DNA from: Micropruina glycogenica
Lineage (GTDB): Bacteria > Actinomycetota > Actinomycetes > Propionibacteriales > Propionibacteriaceae
Reading direction: 5' to 3'
Assembly (NCBI RefSeq): GCF_900289045.1
Contig: NZ_LT985188.1
Coordinates: 3,720,001 to 3,784,000 of the forward strand
Length of the DNA: 64,000 nt
Below are positions 42,157 through 51,116 of this stretch, piece after piece (position 1 is the stretch's first letter; the number at the start of each line of letters is the position of its first letter). The position numbers and the translations under genes are program-made. The notes beneath the pieces are model-generated. The model had not been told where the DNA came from, made no database searches, and saw nothing but the letters and a program-made list of their open reading frames with translations.

Positions 42157-42786
42157 GTGAACACACAGACGGACGGGCGCGACACCCGCTGGGCCGAGCA
42201 CCGCCGAGAGCGGCGCATCGAGCTGGTGGAGTCGACCCTGCGCGCGATCCGGCGGCAGGGGGCGACGGTCAGCCTCGACGACATCGCGGCCGAGGCGGGC
42301 ACGTCCAAGCCCGTGATCTACCGGCACTTCGGCGACCGTCCGGGGCTGTACCGGGCGGTGGTCGAGAAGACCGCGCAGTTCATTCTGGACGACCTGCACG
42401 CGTCGGTCAGTTGGACCGGTGACGACCTGCCCGGGCTGGTGCGTGATCTGGCCAGTGGCTACCTGGCGCTGGTGCAACGCGACCCCGAGATCTACCGGTT
42501 CGTGATGTCGCGGCCGCTGGTCGACGGCGATCTGACCGACGACCCCGTCACCGGCCTGACCATGCGCATCGGCGAGCGCATGGCCGACATTCTGCGCTCG
42601 CGCGGCTACGACGCCGACCTCGCCGACACCTGGGGCCACGCCCTGGTCGGGGCTGTGCGAGCAGCCACCGACCAGTGGATCAGGTCGGGCATGCATCGCC
42701 CCGCCGATGACGTCGCCGGCGACCTCGCCGCCCTGGTCGGGCCGGCCTTCAATCTCGTCACCACCATCAACGAGGAGCACCGATGA
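42157..42786 (+). CDS. TetR-family regulator of the fatty-acid locus
   Basis: A 209-aa repressor. The N-terminal helix-turn-helix (about residues 24-70) includes TVSLDDIAAEAGTSKPVIYRHFGDRPGLY. The C-terminal half is an all-helical ligand-binding domain with no assigned ligand, acyl-CoA being likely from context. It overlaps the acyl-CoA dehydrogenase gene by four bases (ATGA) and is divergent from the thiolase operon. A palindrome lies in the shared promoter region, so it probably controls both units and itself. Confidence 0.9.
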   Translation: MNTQTDGRDTRWAEHRRERRIELVESTLRAIRRQGATVSLDDIAAEAGTSKPVIYRHFGDRPGLYRAVVEKTAQFILDDLHASVSWTGDDLPGLVRDLASGYLALVQRDPEIYRFVMSRPLVDGDLTDDPVTGLTMRIGERMADILRSRGYDADLADTWGHALVGAVRAATDQWIRSGMHRPADDVAGDLAALVGPAFNLVTTINEEHR

Positions 42787-44723
42787 GCACCATCACCGCC
42801 GACGAAGCCGTCGCCGACACGACCGCCGAGGTCGACTTGGGCGTAGCCCTGAACGCCGCGTTCGAGGGCCGGCATCACGAGCGCCGGGCCGCCGGACGCG
42901 CCGCCTACCCAACGGACGGCATGCACCGCGACCCGTCCCTGGGGCTGGCCGAAGCCAGGCAGTGGACGCTAGAACGGCTGAAGGTGCTCGTCGATCACGG
43001 TTTCGGGCAGGCCATTCAGCCGGCGGAATCGGCCGACGAAGCGACGCTGGTGCAGTCGCTGATCGACTTCGAGACCATCTCGCACGGCGACCTGTCGGTG
43101 GCCATCAAGTCGGGCGTGCAGCACGGCCTGTTCGGCGGCGCGATTGCCAGCCTGGGCAACGATGACCAGCACGACCGCTTTCTCGGCGGTGCCTTGAGCC
43201 TTGAGGTGCTGGGCTGCTTCGCGATGACCGAGCGGGGACACGGCAGCGACGTGCAGTCGCTCGAAACCACCATCACGTTCGATCCCGAGGCGGGCGACTT
43301 CGTGGTGCATTCACCCAAGGAATCGTCGGCCAAGACCTACATCGGCAACGCCGCAGCGCACGGCCACATGGCTGCGGTGTTCGGCCAGTTGATCGTCGAC
43401 GGCACCGAGCACGGCGTCCACTGCATTCTGGTGCCGATTCGTGACGACGACGGCTCGGTGCATGAGGGTGTCACGATCGGCGACAACGGGCACAAGGGCG
43501 GTTTGATCGGCGTCGACAACGGCTGGATCAGCTTCGACCACGTGCCGGTGGGCCGCGACCTGCTGCTCGACCGGTTCGGTTCGGTGAACACCGACGGGCA
43601 GTACGAGTCGTCCATCGAGAACCCGAACCGGCGGTTCTTCAGCATGCTCGGCGCTCTGGTGCGGGGCCGCATCTGCATCGGCGGCGGCGCGGCGTTGGCG
43701 ACCCGTCGGGCCTTGTCGATCGCCACCTTGTACGCGCAGCAACGCACCCAGTTCAGGCACCCCGGCACCGAAGACGAGACGCCACTGCTCGACTATCTGG
43801 CGCACCAGCGCAAGCTGTTGCCGGCCATCGCCCGCACCTATGCGCTGGGGTTCGCCCAGAACGACCTGATCGACTCATTCGCCCGCGTGGCGTCCAACCC
43901 CGATCATCAGCCGAAGGAGCAGCGGGCCCTGGAGACCCTGGCCGCCGGGCTGAAGGCGCTCAACACCGAGTTCGCCAACGCGACCGTGCAGACCTGCCGT
44001 GAGGCGTGCGGCGGGGCCGGCTACATGAGCGAGAACCGGCTCACCCAACTGCGGGCCGACACCGACGTGTTCGCCACCTTCGAGGGCGACAACACGGTGC
44101 TGCTGCAGTTGGTGGCCAAGGGCGTGCTGACCAACTACCGCGAGGTGTGGGGCGGGCTCGACCGGCTGGGCATGGTTCAGGCGTCGGCACGCATGGTGGG
44201 CTCGTCGGTGATCGAACGCACCGGGGCCGGGCTGCTCGCCGAGCGGCTGGTGGCCACCGCGCGGCGCAAGGGCGACGCGGCGGCGTTCTACGACCGTGGT
44301 TGGCACGCGTGGATGTTCGAAGAGCGCGAGCGGCACAGCATCGACTCGCTGGCCCGGCGCATGCGAGCGGCCGACCGCGACTCGTTCGAGGCGGTCAACG
44401 CGATGCAGGACCATGTCATTTTCGTGGCCCGCGCGCACATGGACCGGGTGGTGCTCGATTCGTTCATCGCCGGTATCGAAGCCTGCGATGACGGGCCGGC
44501 CAAGCAGACGCTCGAAGAGCTCTGCACGCTGTTCGCCCTCACCAGCCTCGAAGCCGACGCCGGCTGGTTCCTAGCCCACAACCGCATGTCGGACGCCCGT
44601 GCCAAGGCCCTGCGCAAGCACATCAATCAGCTCTGCGGCGACCTGCGACCCCGGGCGACGGCGCTGGTCGAGGGCTTCGGCATTCCGGCCGAGTGGCTGG
44701 GCTCGGCGATGCTCGAGGTCTGA
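42783..44723 (+). CDS. Acyl-CoA dehydrogenase/oxidase family protein
   Basis: A 646-aa flavoprotein. It shows the FAD/acyl-CoA contacts CFAMTERGHGSDVQSLET, then WISFDHVPVGRDLLL, and the C-terminal REACGGAGYMSENRLTQL and DTDVFATFEGDNTVLLQLVAKG, typical of acyl-CoA oxidase-like enzymes. Extra C-terminal sequence (about 460-646) matches the oxidase length better than short acyl-CoA dehydrogenases. It would introduce the double bond in the first step of beta-oxidation. The oxygen or ETF dependence cannot be read from the sequence. It is coupled to the TetR gene. Confidence 0.9.
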   Translation: MSTITADEAVADTTAEVDLGVALNAAFEGRHHERRAAGRAAYPTDGMHRDPSLGLAEARQWTLERLKVLVDHGFGQAIQPAESADEATLVQSLIDFETISHGDLSVAIKSGVQHGLFGGAIASLGNDDQHDRFLGGALSLEVLGCFAMTERGHGSDVQSLETTITFDPEAGDFVVHSPKESSAKTYIGNAAAHGHMAAVFGQLIVDGTEHGVHCILVPIRDDDGSVHEGVTIGDNGHKGGLIGVDNGWISFDHVPVGRDLLLDRFGSVNTDGQYESSIENPNRRFFSMLGALVRGRICIGGGAALATRRALSIATLYAQQRTQFRHPGTEDETPLLDYLAHQRKLLPAIARTYALGFAQNDLIDSFARVASNPDHQPKEQRALETLAAGLKALNTEFANATVQTCREACGGAGYMSENRLTQLRADTDVFATFEGDNTVLLQLVAKGVLTNYREVWGGLDRLGMVQASARMVGSSVIERTGAGLLAERLVATARRKGDAAAFYDRGWHAWMFEERERHSIDSLARRMRAADRDSFEAVNAMQDHVIFVARAHMDRVVLDSFIAGIEACDDGPAKQTLEELCTLFALTSLEADAGWFLAHNRMSDARAKALRKHINQLCGDLRPRATALVEGFGIPAEWLGSAMLEV

Positions 44724-44731
44724 CGGTTCAC

Positions 44732-44754
44732 CGCTGGTCGAGCTTGTCGAGACC
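44732..44754 (+). repeat. Dispersed palindromic repeat (GGTCGAG family), half copy
   Basis: CGCTGGTCGAGCTTGTCGAGACC lies eight bases after the acyl-CoA dehydrogenase stop. A separate small inverted repeat, CCAGATGTGGCACC / GGTGCCACCTCTGG, follows at about 44780-44816. Confidence 0.65.
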
Positions 44755-44837
44755 TCACAGAGTTCACGGGCTGAAGACATCCAGATGTGGCACCACTAGC
44801 GGTGCCACCTCTGGATGGCTCAGCGCGGACTGCGGGG

Positions 44838-45209
44838 CTACCGGCTGTTCAGCACCATGTGGGCGATCAGGCCGTCGAGCCGGCGCACGTCGATGCCCTT
44901 GTTGAGCTTCACCTTGATGTGGCCCGCGCGGGTCCAGAGCTCAAGCTCTGAGTTCCAGTCGAGGCTGCCCGCGTTCTCGGACGACCACATGTCGATTCGT
45001 GAGTAGGCCAGCGAGTAGATCTCGACCTTCTTGCCGCTCATGCCCTGGGCGTCGCGCACGATCAGCCGCAGGTTGGTGAAGATGGCCACGTCGCGAAAGG
45101 TGCGGTACGCGGCGACGGGCTGCTCGCGCTGGGTCAGCAGGTGTTGGACGTCGGCCGGAACGGGGCATTCGCTCACCAGGGTCCACGACAGAATGGCACC
45201 GGTTTCCAT
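44838..45209 (-). CDS. PH-domain protein (bacterial PH_1 type)
   Basis: A 123-aa soluble protein. The pattern YRTFRDVAIFTNLRLIVRDAQGMSGKKVEIYSLAYSRIDMWSSENAG.. WNSELELWT is the bacterial pleckstrin-homology-like fold (R.D...TN.RLI..D..G..GKK.E..S..Y). The family forms ring-like oligomers in structures; its role is unknown. ATG 45209 begins just before the conserved domain; an open frame further upstream has no conserved content. It is a single gene, convergent with the acyl-CoA dehydrogenase gene. Confidence 0.82.
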   Translation of the reverse strand: METGAILSWTLVSECPVPADVQHLLTQREQPVAAYRTFRDVAIFTNLRLIVRDAQGMSGKKVEIYSLAYSRIDMWSSENAGSLDWNSELELWTRAGHIKVKLNKGIDVRRLDGLIAHMVLNSR

Positions 45210-45324
45210 GAGAGGCCTCGCTGTACGAGCGGCCGAAGCCGACGGTTGGGAGTCTCTCCACGGTAGCGACACCGGCTACCCGGCGCGGGATCGTCGTCAG
45301 ATTCATCGTCATCCCGGTGATTCG

Positions 45325-45468
45325 TCGTCATCCCGGCGCGGGCCGGGATCTCGCGACGGCCCGCTGCTTCACTCGTCGTTCCGGCGCAGGCCGGGGTCTC
45401 ACGAGGGGCCGCTGCTTCACTCGTCATCCCGGCGGACGCCGGGATCTCACGACGGACAGACGCTGGCA
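45325..45468. repeat. 48-bp tandem repeat of the ATCCCGGCG family
   Basis: Three units start at 45325, 45373 and 45421 (TCGTCATCCCGGCG..CGCCGGGATCTC.. GCTGCTTCAC), each with a CCCGGC/GCCGGG stem. A partial unit precedes them at about 45308. The gap 45210-45569 contains no gene beyond this array. Confidence 0.8.
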
Positions 45469-45569
45469 CGCAGGCGATCGCAAAGACAGAGATGGCCGTG
45501 CGCGCCAGCAGACGCCATGCGGAACGCCGCGCACACCGCGCGCCGCAACAGCATCAAGAAGCCCGCTGG

Positions 45570-45881
45570 TCAGGGCAGGCCGGCCGATCGTCCGGCGGCC
45601 GTCGCGGCGCCGCCGACGATCACGACCACGATGTAGGGCGCCTTCAGCTTCAGTGCCACGGCGGCTGCACCCAGGCCGAGCAGGCGCGAATCGAGCACCA
45701 GGCCCTGGCCCTTGCTGACAGTGTTGGCGACCACCAGGGACGACAGCAGCCCCACCGTCAGCGCAGCCGCCAGCGATGGCACCCAGGGCCGGTCGAGCAG
45801 CGACTTCGGCAGCAGATAGCCGAGCAGCTTCAGCGCATAACAGGCGGCGGCCGCCGCCAGCACCCAGAGCCACATGTCCAT
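45570..45881 (-). CDS. azlD: AzlD-family branched-chain amino-acid exporter subunit
   Basis: A 103-aa membrane protein with four short helices. It starts with the family-typical MDMWLWVLAAAAACYALKLLGYLLP and ends with two Val/Ala/Gly-rich helices. It forms a two-component exporter with AzlC. ATG 45881 overlaps the azlC stop by one base. The length is standard for AzlD. Confidence 0.87.
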   Translation of the reverse strand: MDMWLWVLAAAAACYALKLLGYLLPKSLLDRPWVPSLAAALTVGLLSSLVVANTVSKGQGLVLDSRLLGLGAAAVALKLKAPYIVVVIVGGAATAAGRSAGLP

Positions 45882-46549
45882 CAGGCGGCTCTCCGGTGCT
45901 GCGAAGCCCACACCGCCGCCGCCACCACAGCCGCGATGATGATCGGCAGCCCGGGCGGCGTCAGCGGAATACACACGATCGTGGCCACCGCGCACACCAC
46001 GGCGATCGCGATCGGGTCGCGGCCGTGTAGCCGCGGCCACAGCAGGCCGAGAAAGGCGGCGCACGCGGCGCCGTCCAAACCCCACCTGGCCGGGTCGCCC
46101 ATCGCGTTGCCGGCCAGGGCGCCCACCAGGGTGAACGTGTTCCACATCACGAAGACGCCGAGGCCGGCCGTCCAGAAGCCGCGGCTTTGCTCGTCGGGGG
46201 TCTCCTGGGCGGTGGCGTTGGCCATCGACTCGTCAATGGTGAACTGGGCATACACCGGCGCCATCGTTCGCTTGGGCCGCAGCATCGCCTCGAGTTGCAT
46301 GCCGTAGACGCCGTTGCGCAGCCCCAGCAGGGTGGCGGCGGTCAGGGCGCTCAACCCGGTGCCGCCGCCGGCAATCACGCCCACGAACGCGAACTGCGAG
46401 CCGCCGGTGAACATCAGCAAACTGAGGGCGCAGGTCTGGGCGACGCTCAGTCCGGCGGCCACGCCCAGCGCTCCGAATGACACCCCGTAGATGCCGACGG
46501 CGATCGCGATCGACAGGCCAGAACGGACGGCGGGGGTGAGGCGAGGCAC
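45881..46549 (-). CDS. azlC: AzlC-family branched-chain amino-acid exporter subunit
   Basis: A 222-aa membrane protein of the AzlC/BrnF family with seven or so helices: GIYGVSFGALGVAAGLS near the start, MFTGGSQFAFVGV, LLGLRNGVYGM, and LDGAACAAFLGLLWPRL late. With AzlD it exports branched-chain or related amino acids using the proton gradient. It is the first gene of a two-gene minus-strand operon. Confidence 0.9.
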   Translation of the reverse strand: MPRLTPAVRSGLSIAIAVGIYGVSFGALGVAAGLSVAQTCALSLLMFTGGSQFAFVGVIAGGGTGLSALTAATLLGLRNGVYGMQLEAMLRPKRTMAPVYAQFTIDESMANATAQETPDEQSRGFWTAGLGVFVMWNTFTLVGALAGNAMGDPARWGLDGAACAAFLGLLWPRLHGRDPIAIAVVCAVATIVCIPLTPPGLPIIIAAVVAAAVWASQHRRAA

Positions 46550-46635
46550 GCGCGGCAGCCTAACGGTCTCGGCCTGGGTCCACCGCAGCGATGGACCGCG
46601 CCGGCGTGCCCAGCTCGCTCGACGTGAGTCGGAAT

Positions 46636-46720
46636 GGGGACGGTTCTACTTCTGGCCCAGAGAACCGTCCCTTGAGCTAGATCTGGAACCGTCCCTTGAG
46701 CCAGAAGTAGAACCGTCCCC
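46636..46720. repeat. GGGGACGGTTCT-family repeat with 21-bp perfect arms
   Basis: The arms at 46636-46656 and 46700-46720 are exact inverted copies, beginning GGGGACGGTTCTACTTC, and enclose two more inverted copies of the AACCGTCCC core. It lies in the 46550-46818 gap between azlC and the permease gene, which is otherwise empty. Confidence 0.8.
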
Positions 46721-46818
46721 AATCTGGCTCAACCAGCTGCGGGATTGGACGGGTGCTCTGCACGCTGGTCAGCGGGGCAGTGGCGCATGCTCTTACAGGC
46801 GACCCGCCCGGTTCGCGA

Positions 46819-48264
46819 TCAGCGTTTCGCCGGGCCGTCGTCTTCGTCGGTCCAGATGCCCGGCTCGTCGACGATCAGCACCGTGCCGCCGGCGGCGTCC
46901 CGCAACTCCTTGGGTGCCAGGGCGTGGGCCAGGTGGTAGACCGCCACGGTGACGATGGTGCCGAGTGCGATGCCGCTCAACTCGAACTGAGGACTGAACA
47001 CCAACGACACATCGCCGATGCCGATGATGATGCCCGCCGACACCGGCACCAGGTTGATCGGATTGCCGAAGTCGACGCCGTTCTCTTTCCAGATCTTGGC
47101 GCCGAGCAGGCCGATCATGCCGTAGAGCACCACAGTGATGCCGCCCAGCACGCCGCCCGGCGTCGCCGACACGATCGCGCCGAACTTGGGCGAGAAGCCG
47201 AACAGAATCGCCACCAGCGCGGCCACCACGTAGGCCGCCGTCGAGTACACCCGGGTGGCCGCCATGACGCCGATGTTCTCGGCGTAGGTGGTGGTGGGGC
47301 CCGCGCCGACCGCGGTGGCAACCACCGAGCCGATACCGTCGGCGGCGATGGCCCGGCCCATGTCCTGGTCGAGGTTGGCGCCGGTCATTTCGGCCACCGC
47401 CTTGACGTGCCCGGTGTTCTCGGCGATCAGCGCGATCACCACCGGCAGCGCGATCAGCGCGAACGCGACGTTGAAGTGCGGCCCGTGAATACCCACCACG
47501 TTGGTGGCGGCGTTGAACTTCCAGGTGGTGAGGTCGGTCAGGGGCGGAAAACCGATCCAGTTGGCGCTCGCGACGCCCGACCAGTCGACCCGCGGGTGGG
47601 TGGTGGCCTCGCCCGCCGCCGGGCTGTACGACGTGATCGGGCCGGTCAGCACGTCGGCCAGCCAGCTCGCCACATAGCCGATCACGAGCGAGAGAAAGAT
47701 CGCGATACGTCCGATGAAGCCCTTCACGCCCACGCTCAGTACGACCACCACGATCATCACGAACAGGGCGATCCACTGGTCTTGCGGCCAGTAGGTGCCG
47801 GCCACGACGGGAGCCAGGTTGAAGCCGATCAGCATGACCACCGCTCCGGTGACAACCGGCGGCAGGGCCCGATGAATCACGCGCGAGCCCGCGAAGTGAA
47901 TGATGATGCCCACCATGAACAGCAGCACGCCCACCCAGAGCATGGCGCCGGTGACGTCGGCCGGGTTGCCGCCGGCGCCGTAGATGGCTGTGGCCACGCC
48001 CACGAACGACGCGGACGAGCCCAGGTAGCTCGGCACCCGGCCCTGCACCACGAGGAGAAAGATCAGCGTGGCGACGCCCGACATCATCACCGCGAGCTGG
48101 GGGTTGAGCCCCATCAGCAACGGGAACACGAAGGTGGCGCCGAACATGGCCACCACGTGTTGCGCACCCAGGCCGATGGTCTTGCCCCACGAGAGCCGTT
48201 CGTCGGGTGCCACCACCTCGCCTGGCTTCAGCTTGCCGTCCCCGTGCAAGGTCCACAGCGCCAT
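46819..48264 (-). CDS. Uracil-xanthine permease family transporter (NCS2)
   Basis: A 481-aa transporter with 14 helices of the NCS2/NAT fold. Family marks are LGAQHVVAMFGATFVFPLL in helix 1, SSASFVGV in the re-entrant strand, LIAENTGHVKAVAEMTG (substrate-binding Glu region), and AVGAGPTTTYAENIGVMAATRVYS. These favour uracil over xanthine/urate members. Proton-coupled nucleobase uptake is expected. A TAGGGT -10-like box lies at 48300-48295. The gene is not next to pyrimidine genes. Confidence 0.9.
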   Translation of the reverse strand: MALWTLHGDGKLKPGEVVAPDERLSWGKTIGLGAQHVVAMFGATFVFPLLMGLNPQLAVMMSGVATLIFLLVVQGRVPSYLGSSASFVGVATAIYGAGGNPADVTGAMLWVGVLLFMVGIIIHFAGSRVIHRALPPVVTGAVVMLIGFNLAPVVAGTYWPQDQWIALFVMIVVVVLSVGVKGFIGRIAIFLSLVIGYVASWLADVLTGPITSYSPAAGEATTHPRVDWSGVASANWIGFPPLTDLTTWKFNAATNVVGIHGPHFNVAFALIALPVVIALIAENTGHVKAVAEMTGANLDQDMGRAIAADGIGSVVATAVGAGPTTTYAENIGVMAATRVYSTAAYVVAALVAILFGFSPKFGAIVSATPGGVLGGITVVLYGMIGLLGAKIWKENGVDFGNPINLVPVSAGIIIGIGDVSLVFSPQFELSGIALGTIVTVAVYHLAHALAPKELRDAAGGTVLIVDEPGIWTDEDDGPAKR

Positions 48265-48424
48265 GACCGTCCCTCTCGACTCGACCCGGTGAGCACCCTA
48301 GAACGGTGCACCGACAGCCACGTCGCGGCCCAATGCCGTGAGACGAGCCCGTCTCAGATGTCAGCCGTGCCGTTTCATGGGCGACGGATTGCCTTCGGGC
48401 CCGGAGTTCGACGTAGCTGCCGTT

Positions 48425-48464
48425 GTGACACTTCGCTGCCTGCGTGCAGGCAGTCACGTGTCAC
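48425..48464. repeat. Nested hairpin upstream of the surface-protein remnant
   Basis: The outer arms GTGACAC / GTGTCAC enclose the palindrome CTGCCTGC-GT-GCAGGCAG. A second GGCAGTCACGTG follows at once. It may be a recombination scar or a terminator for the permease promoter region. The rest of 48303-48504 shows no gene. Confidence 0.5.
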
Positions 48465-48504
48465 AAAGGCAGTCACGTGCTCGGTGCGGCGCCTCTCCAC
48501 AGCG

Positions 48505-48957
48505 GTGAACAACGGGCAGGCGGTGGTGAGCAGCGACGATCCGCTCGCCACCCGGGAGATTCTGGACGACCTCGCCCAGAACCCGGTGGCGCCCAGCTAC
48601 CGGCGCACCCTCTTGCGCCGCAGCGCCACGGTGCTCGACAAGCCCCTGAACGCCGGTGCCCGGGTGTACCCGCGCATCATCGGGGCATCGGGTGTGGTGC
48701 CGACCTCTGCACAGACCAGGCTGCAGTGGGTGCGGCTGTCGGTCACGGTCTCGGCCAAGAAGACGGCGGGCTACGTCGAGGTCGCCCCCAGCAACAGTCG
48801 GCCGGATGTGGACGGCGTCACCGTGCCGATCACCAAGGGCACCACCACCCGCACTGTGTACGTCGCTCCCGGAGACTACGGACGGCTGCGCGTGCGGGCC
48901 GCCGCCGCGACGACCCGCGTCCGGGTCAAGGTCGTCGGTTACACCAACGTCGCGTGA
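48505..48957 (+). pseudogene. Apparent C-terminal remnant of a secreted/surface protein
   Basis: The open frame (about 150 aa from GTG 48505) reads SSDDPLATREILDDLAQNPVAP.. then WVRLSVTVSAKKTAGYVEVAPSNSRPDVDGV, TVYVAPGDYGRLRVRAAAATTRVRVKVVGYTNVA. The ending resembles the repeated beta-domain of actinobacterial secreted proteins (..AGYV.V.P.....P....V....G.T.TN.V.V..G..G.v.v......T.V.VDV.GY). There is no signal peptide or convincing ribosome-binding site, and a hairpin lies just upstream, so it is probably the 3' end of a larger deleted gene. A short real gene is the alternative. Confidence 0.5.
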
Positions 48958-49024
48958 TCAGCTCGGGTTCGACCGAGCTCAGCCGGCGCACGGCGTGCGA
49001 TGCCGGCAACGTTGTCAGGTGCCG

Positions 49025-49105
49025 TCCACTCACACTGTTGCCACGTTATTGCGCGGCAGCAGTGAGTTGATCGGGCACCAGTGACCGATGCCGGCATCAG
49101 TGTTG
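49025..49105 (-). repeat. Dispersed GATGCCGGCATC-core repeat, copy 2
   Basis: Read on the minus strand it begins GATGCCGGCATCGGTC and ends with a CTGCTGCCGCG..GTGGCAACAG hairpin, the same order as the copy at 3285-3360 but well diverged. It lies between the remnant and pmt, which are convergent. Confidence 0.45.
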
Positions 49106-49141
49106 AACGTGGGCAGCTAGGTCGGCCCGTGTGTGCCGTGC

Positions 49142-50833
49142 TCAGATCCAGGACCGCAGCCACATGCGTGACAACCATTCCGAGTAGGGCAGCAACTGGT
49201 CGGTGAGCACCGGGTAGATGTAGGCGAAGTTCAGTGCCACCAGCGCGATCGCGACGCCGACGATCATGGCGCCGCGACGTCGTCCCGGACTGTTCGCCGG
49301 CCCGAGTATCAGGCCCATCACCAGCGCCAGCCCGATCACGGTGAACGGAATGATGGTGATCGAGTAGAAGAAGAACAGCGGCCGATCGGTGTAGTTGAAC
49401 CACGGCAGGTACGTCGCCATGGCACCCAGCACGGGAACGCCGAAGCGCCAGTCGCGGCCGCCGATCCACCACACCGCGCACACCACCAGGGCGATGGCAG
49501 CCATCCACCACAACACCGGGGTGCCCATGGCCGAGATCACCCGAATGCAGTTCTCGGGGCCCACGCAGCCGTCGGTGCCGGGCTTGATGTCGTTGACCGC
49601 GTCGAAACCGGTCGGACGCACCATCGCCAGCCAGCCCAGCGGGTGCGCGTCGTAGGGGTGGGTGGCCTTGTTGATGTAGTCGCCGGTGTGAAACTCGTAG
49701 ATCTCTTTGTGAAAGTAGATCAGGGAGGCGAAACCTTCGCCGAACGCCTTCACCCACGGGTGGTCGGGGTTCTTCAACCCCCAGTCGCGGTTGTAGCCGC
49801 CGGTGCCCAGCAGCCACGGAATCCAGGTCGACACATACACCGCCACGGCCACCACTACCATGCGCACGAACGCCGGAATGCCGTCGATGAGCACCGCCAG
49901 CCACGAGCGCCAGTTGGCGCCCGCGAGCCGGCGGGCGCCGACGTCCCACAGCACGCTGAGTACGCCGAACACCGCCAGCACGAACACCGAGTTCCACTTG
50001 CACGCCAGCGCTGCGCCGAACATCACGCCCGCTGCGAACCGCCACGGACGCAACCACACGATCGGGCCGAACTCGCCATGAAAGTCGTGCTGACCGCGAT
50101 GTTCGAGCGCGTCGGCCAACCGGTGCCGGTACCAGTCGCGGTCGGCCACGCAGCAGGCGACGGCCGCGACCAGAAAGAACGACTGAAAGATGTCGAGCAG
50201 GGCGGTGCGGCTCATCACGAACGCGAGACCGTCGAGCGTCAGCAGCAGGCCGGCGATGCCGCCGATCAGGGTCGAGCGCGACAGCCGGCGGGCGAGCCTG
50301 ATGGTGGCGAACACCAGCAATGACCCGAACACGCAGGCCATGAAGCGCCAGCCGAAGGCATTCATGCCGAACCAGTGCTCGCCCACCGCGATCAACCACT
50401 TGCCCAGCGGCGGGTGTACCACGAACTCGGCGGTGCTCGAGTAGACGTCGGGGGTGCCGGCCACGACCTGGGCGTTGGCGTCGTCGGGCCAGTTGCGCTC
50501 GTAGCCGAACTTGAGCAGCGACCAGGCGTCCTTGGCGTAGTAGGTCTCGTCGAACACCAGGTTCTTGGGGTAGCCGAGGTTCTGAATGCGGATCAGAAAG
50601 GCCAGCAGGGTGATCGTCAGGGTGACCGCCCAGCCCACGGCCGCATCGGTCATGCGCCCGTCGCGCAGGCGCTGCACGGTGCTCAGGTCGTCGCGGTTCG
50701 CCGAGCCTCGCCAGCCGTCATCGCGGGCCTTGGACGGCGCCGTCCAGTCTGCGGAGGCGGTCTCAGCACGCGCCGCGGCACCGTCGTCGACAGCTACGGG
50801 CTCGACGGCGGAGGTGCGGGTGGCTTCGGTCAC
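49142..50833 (-). CDS. pmt: Polyprenyl-phosphate-mannose:protein mannosyltransferase (PMT family)
   Basis: A 563-aa GT39-family membrane enzyme that transfers mannose from polyprenyl phosphate to exported proteins. About eleven helices start near residue 65. The catalytic acidic pair Asp95-Glu96 lies in NLVFDETYYAKDAW after the first helix. HPPLGKWLIAVGE and FGWRFMACVFGSL follow, and a WGLKNPDHPWVKAFGEG loop lies later. It is divergent from rsmI, the same arrangement as in mycobacteria (Rv1002c/Rv1003). It normally works with Sec-exported substrates. Confidence 0.93.
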   Translation of the reverse strand: MTEATRTSAVEPVAVDDGAAARAETASADWTAPSKARDDGWRGSANRDDLSTVQRLRDGRMTDAAVGWAVTLTITLLAFLIRIQNLGYPKNLVFDETYYAKDAWSLLKFGYERNWPDDANAQVVAGTPDVYSSTAEFVVHPPLGKWLIAVGEHWFGMNAFGWRFMACVFGSLLVFATIRLARRLSRSTLIGGIAGLLLTLDGLAFVMSRTALLDIFQSFFLVAAVACCVADRDWYRHRLADALEHRGQHDFHGEFGPIVWLRPWRFAAGVMFGAALACKWNSVFVLAVFGVLSVLWDVGARRLAGANWRSWLAVLIDGIPAFVRMVVVAVAVYVSTWIPWLLGTGGYNRDWGLKNPDHPWVKAFGEGFASLIYFHKEIYEFHTGDYINKATHPYDAHPLGWLAMVRPTGFDAVNDIKPGTDGCVGPENCIRVISAMGTPVLWWMAAIALVVCAVWWIGGRDWRFGVPVLGAMATYLPWFNYTDRPLFFFYSITIIPFTVIGLALVMGLILGPANSPGRRRGAMIVGVAIALVALNFAYIYPVLTDQLLPYSEWLSRMWLRSWI

Positions 50834-50950
50834 CGGGCCATCCTAACGAGCCGGTGGTGGGGGCCGTCCGAGCAGCCGCGGCGCAGCATGGGCAGGTGCG
50901 ACCCGGCAACGTTCATTCAGGCGGTACGCCTGGTGCTGGAGCGCCGAGGA

Positions 50951-51031
50951 ATTCTGAAATCATCGCCCGCGTTGCACGGGCCTACGCTCGCCGCGGCGCG
51001 CGGCCGTCGTCGCGGGCGATGTTTTCAGAAT
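50951..51031. repeat. Isolated 21-bp inverted repeat, MITE-like
   Basis: The arms at 50951-50971 and 51011-51031 (beginning ATTCTGAAA, ending CATCGCCCGCG on the left) match at 20 of 21 positions across a 39-base G/C-rich loop. It stands in the pmt-rsmI gap, upstream of rsmI. It does not resemble a terminator of either gene, since both are transcribed away from it. Confidence 0.65.
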
Positions 51032-51116
51032 CTTGGTCCGCCTCTCGATCTTTGGCTACCTGGTCGCATTCGACCCTGCGGACGGACACGTGCGAATACC
51101 CCACCGTCGGCTGCAG

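Noticed and set aside
46753-48957. Very long plus-strand open frame across the permease gene
   Set aside because: It is antisense to the clear NCS2 permease, has His/Asp/Arg-rich low-complexity translation typical of high-GC shadows, and only its last 150 codons look protein-like.
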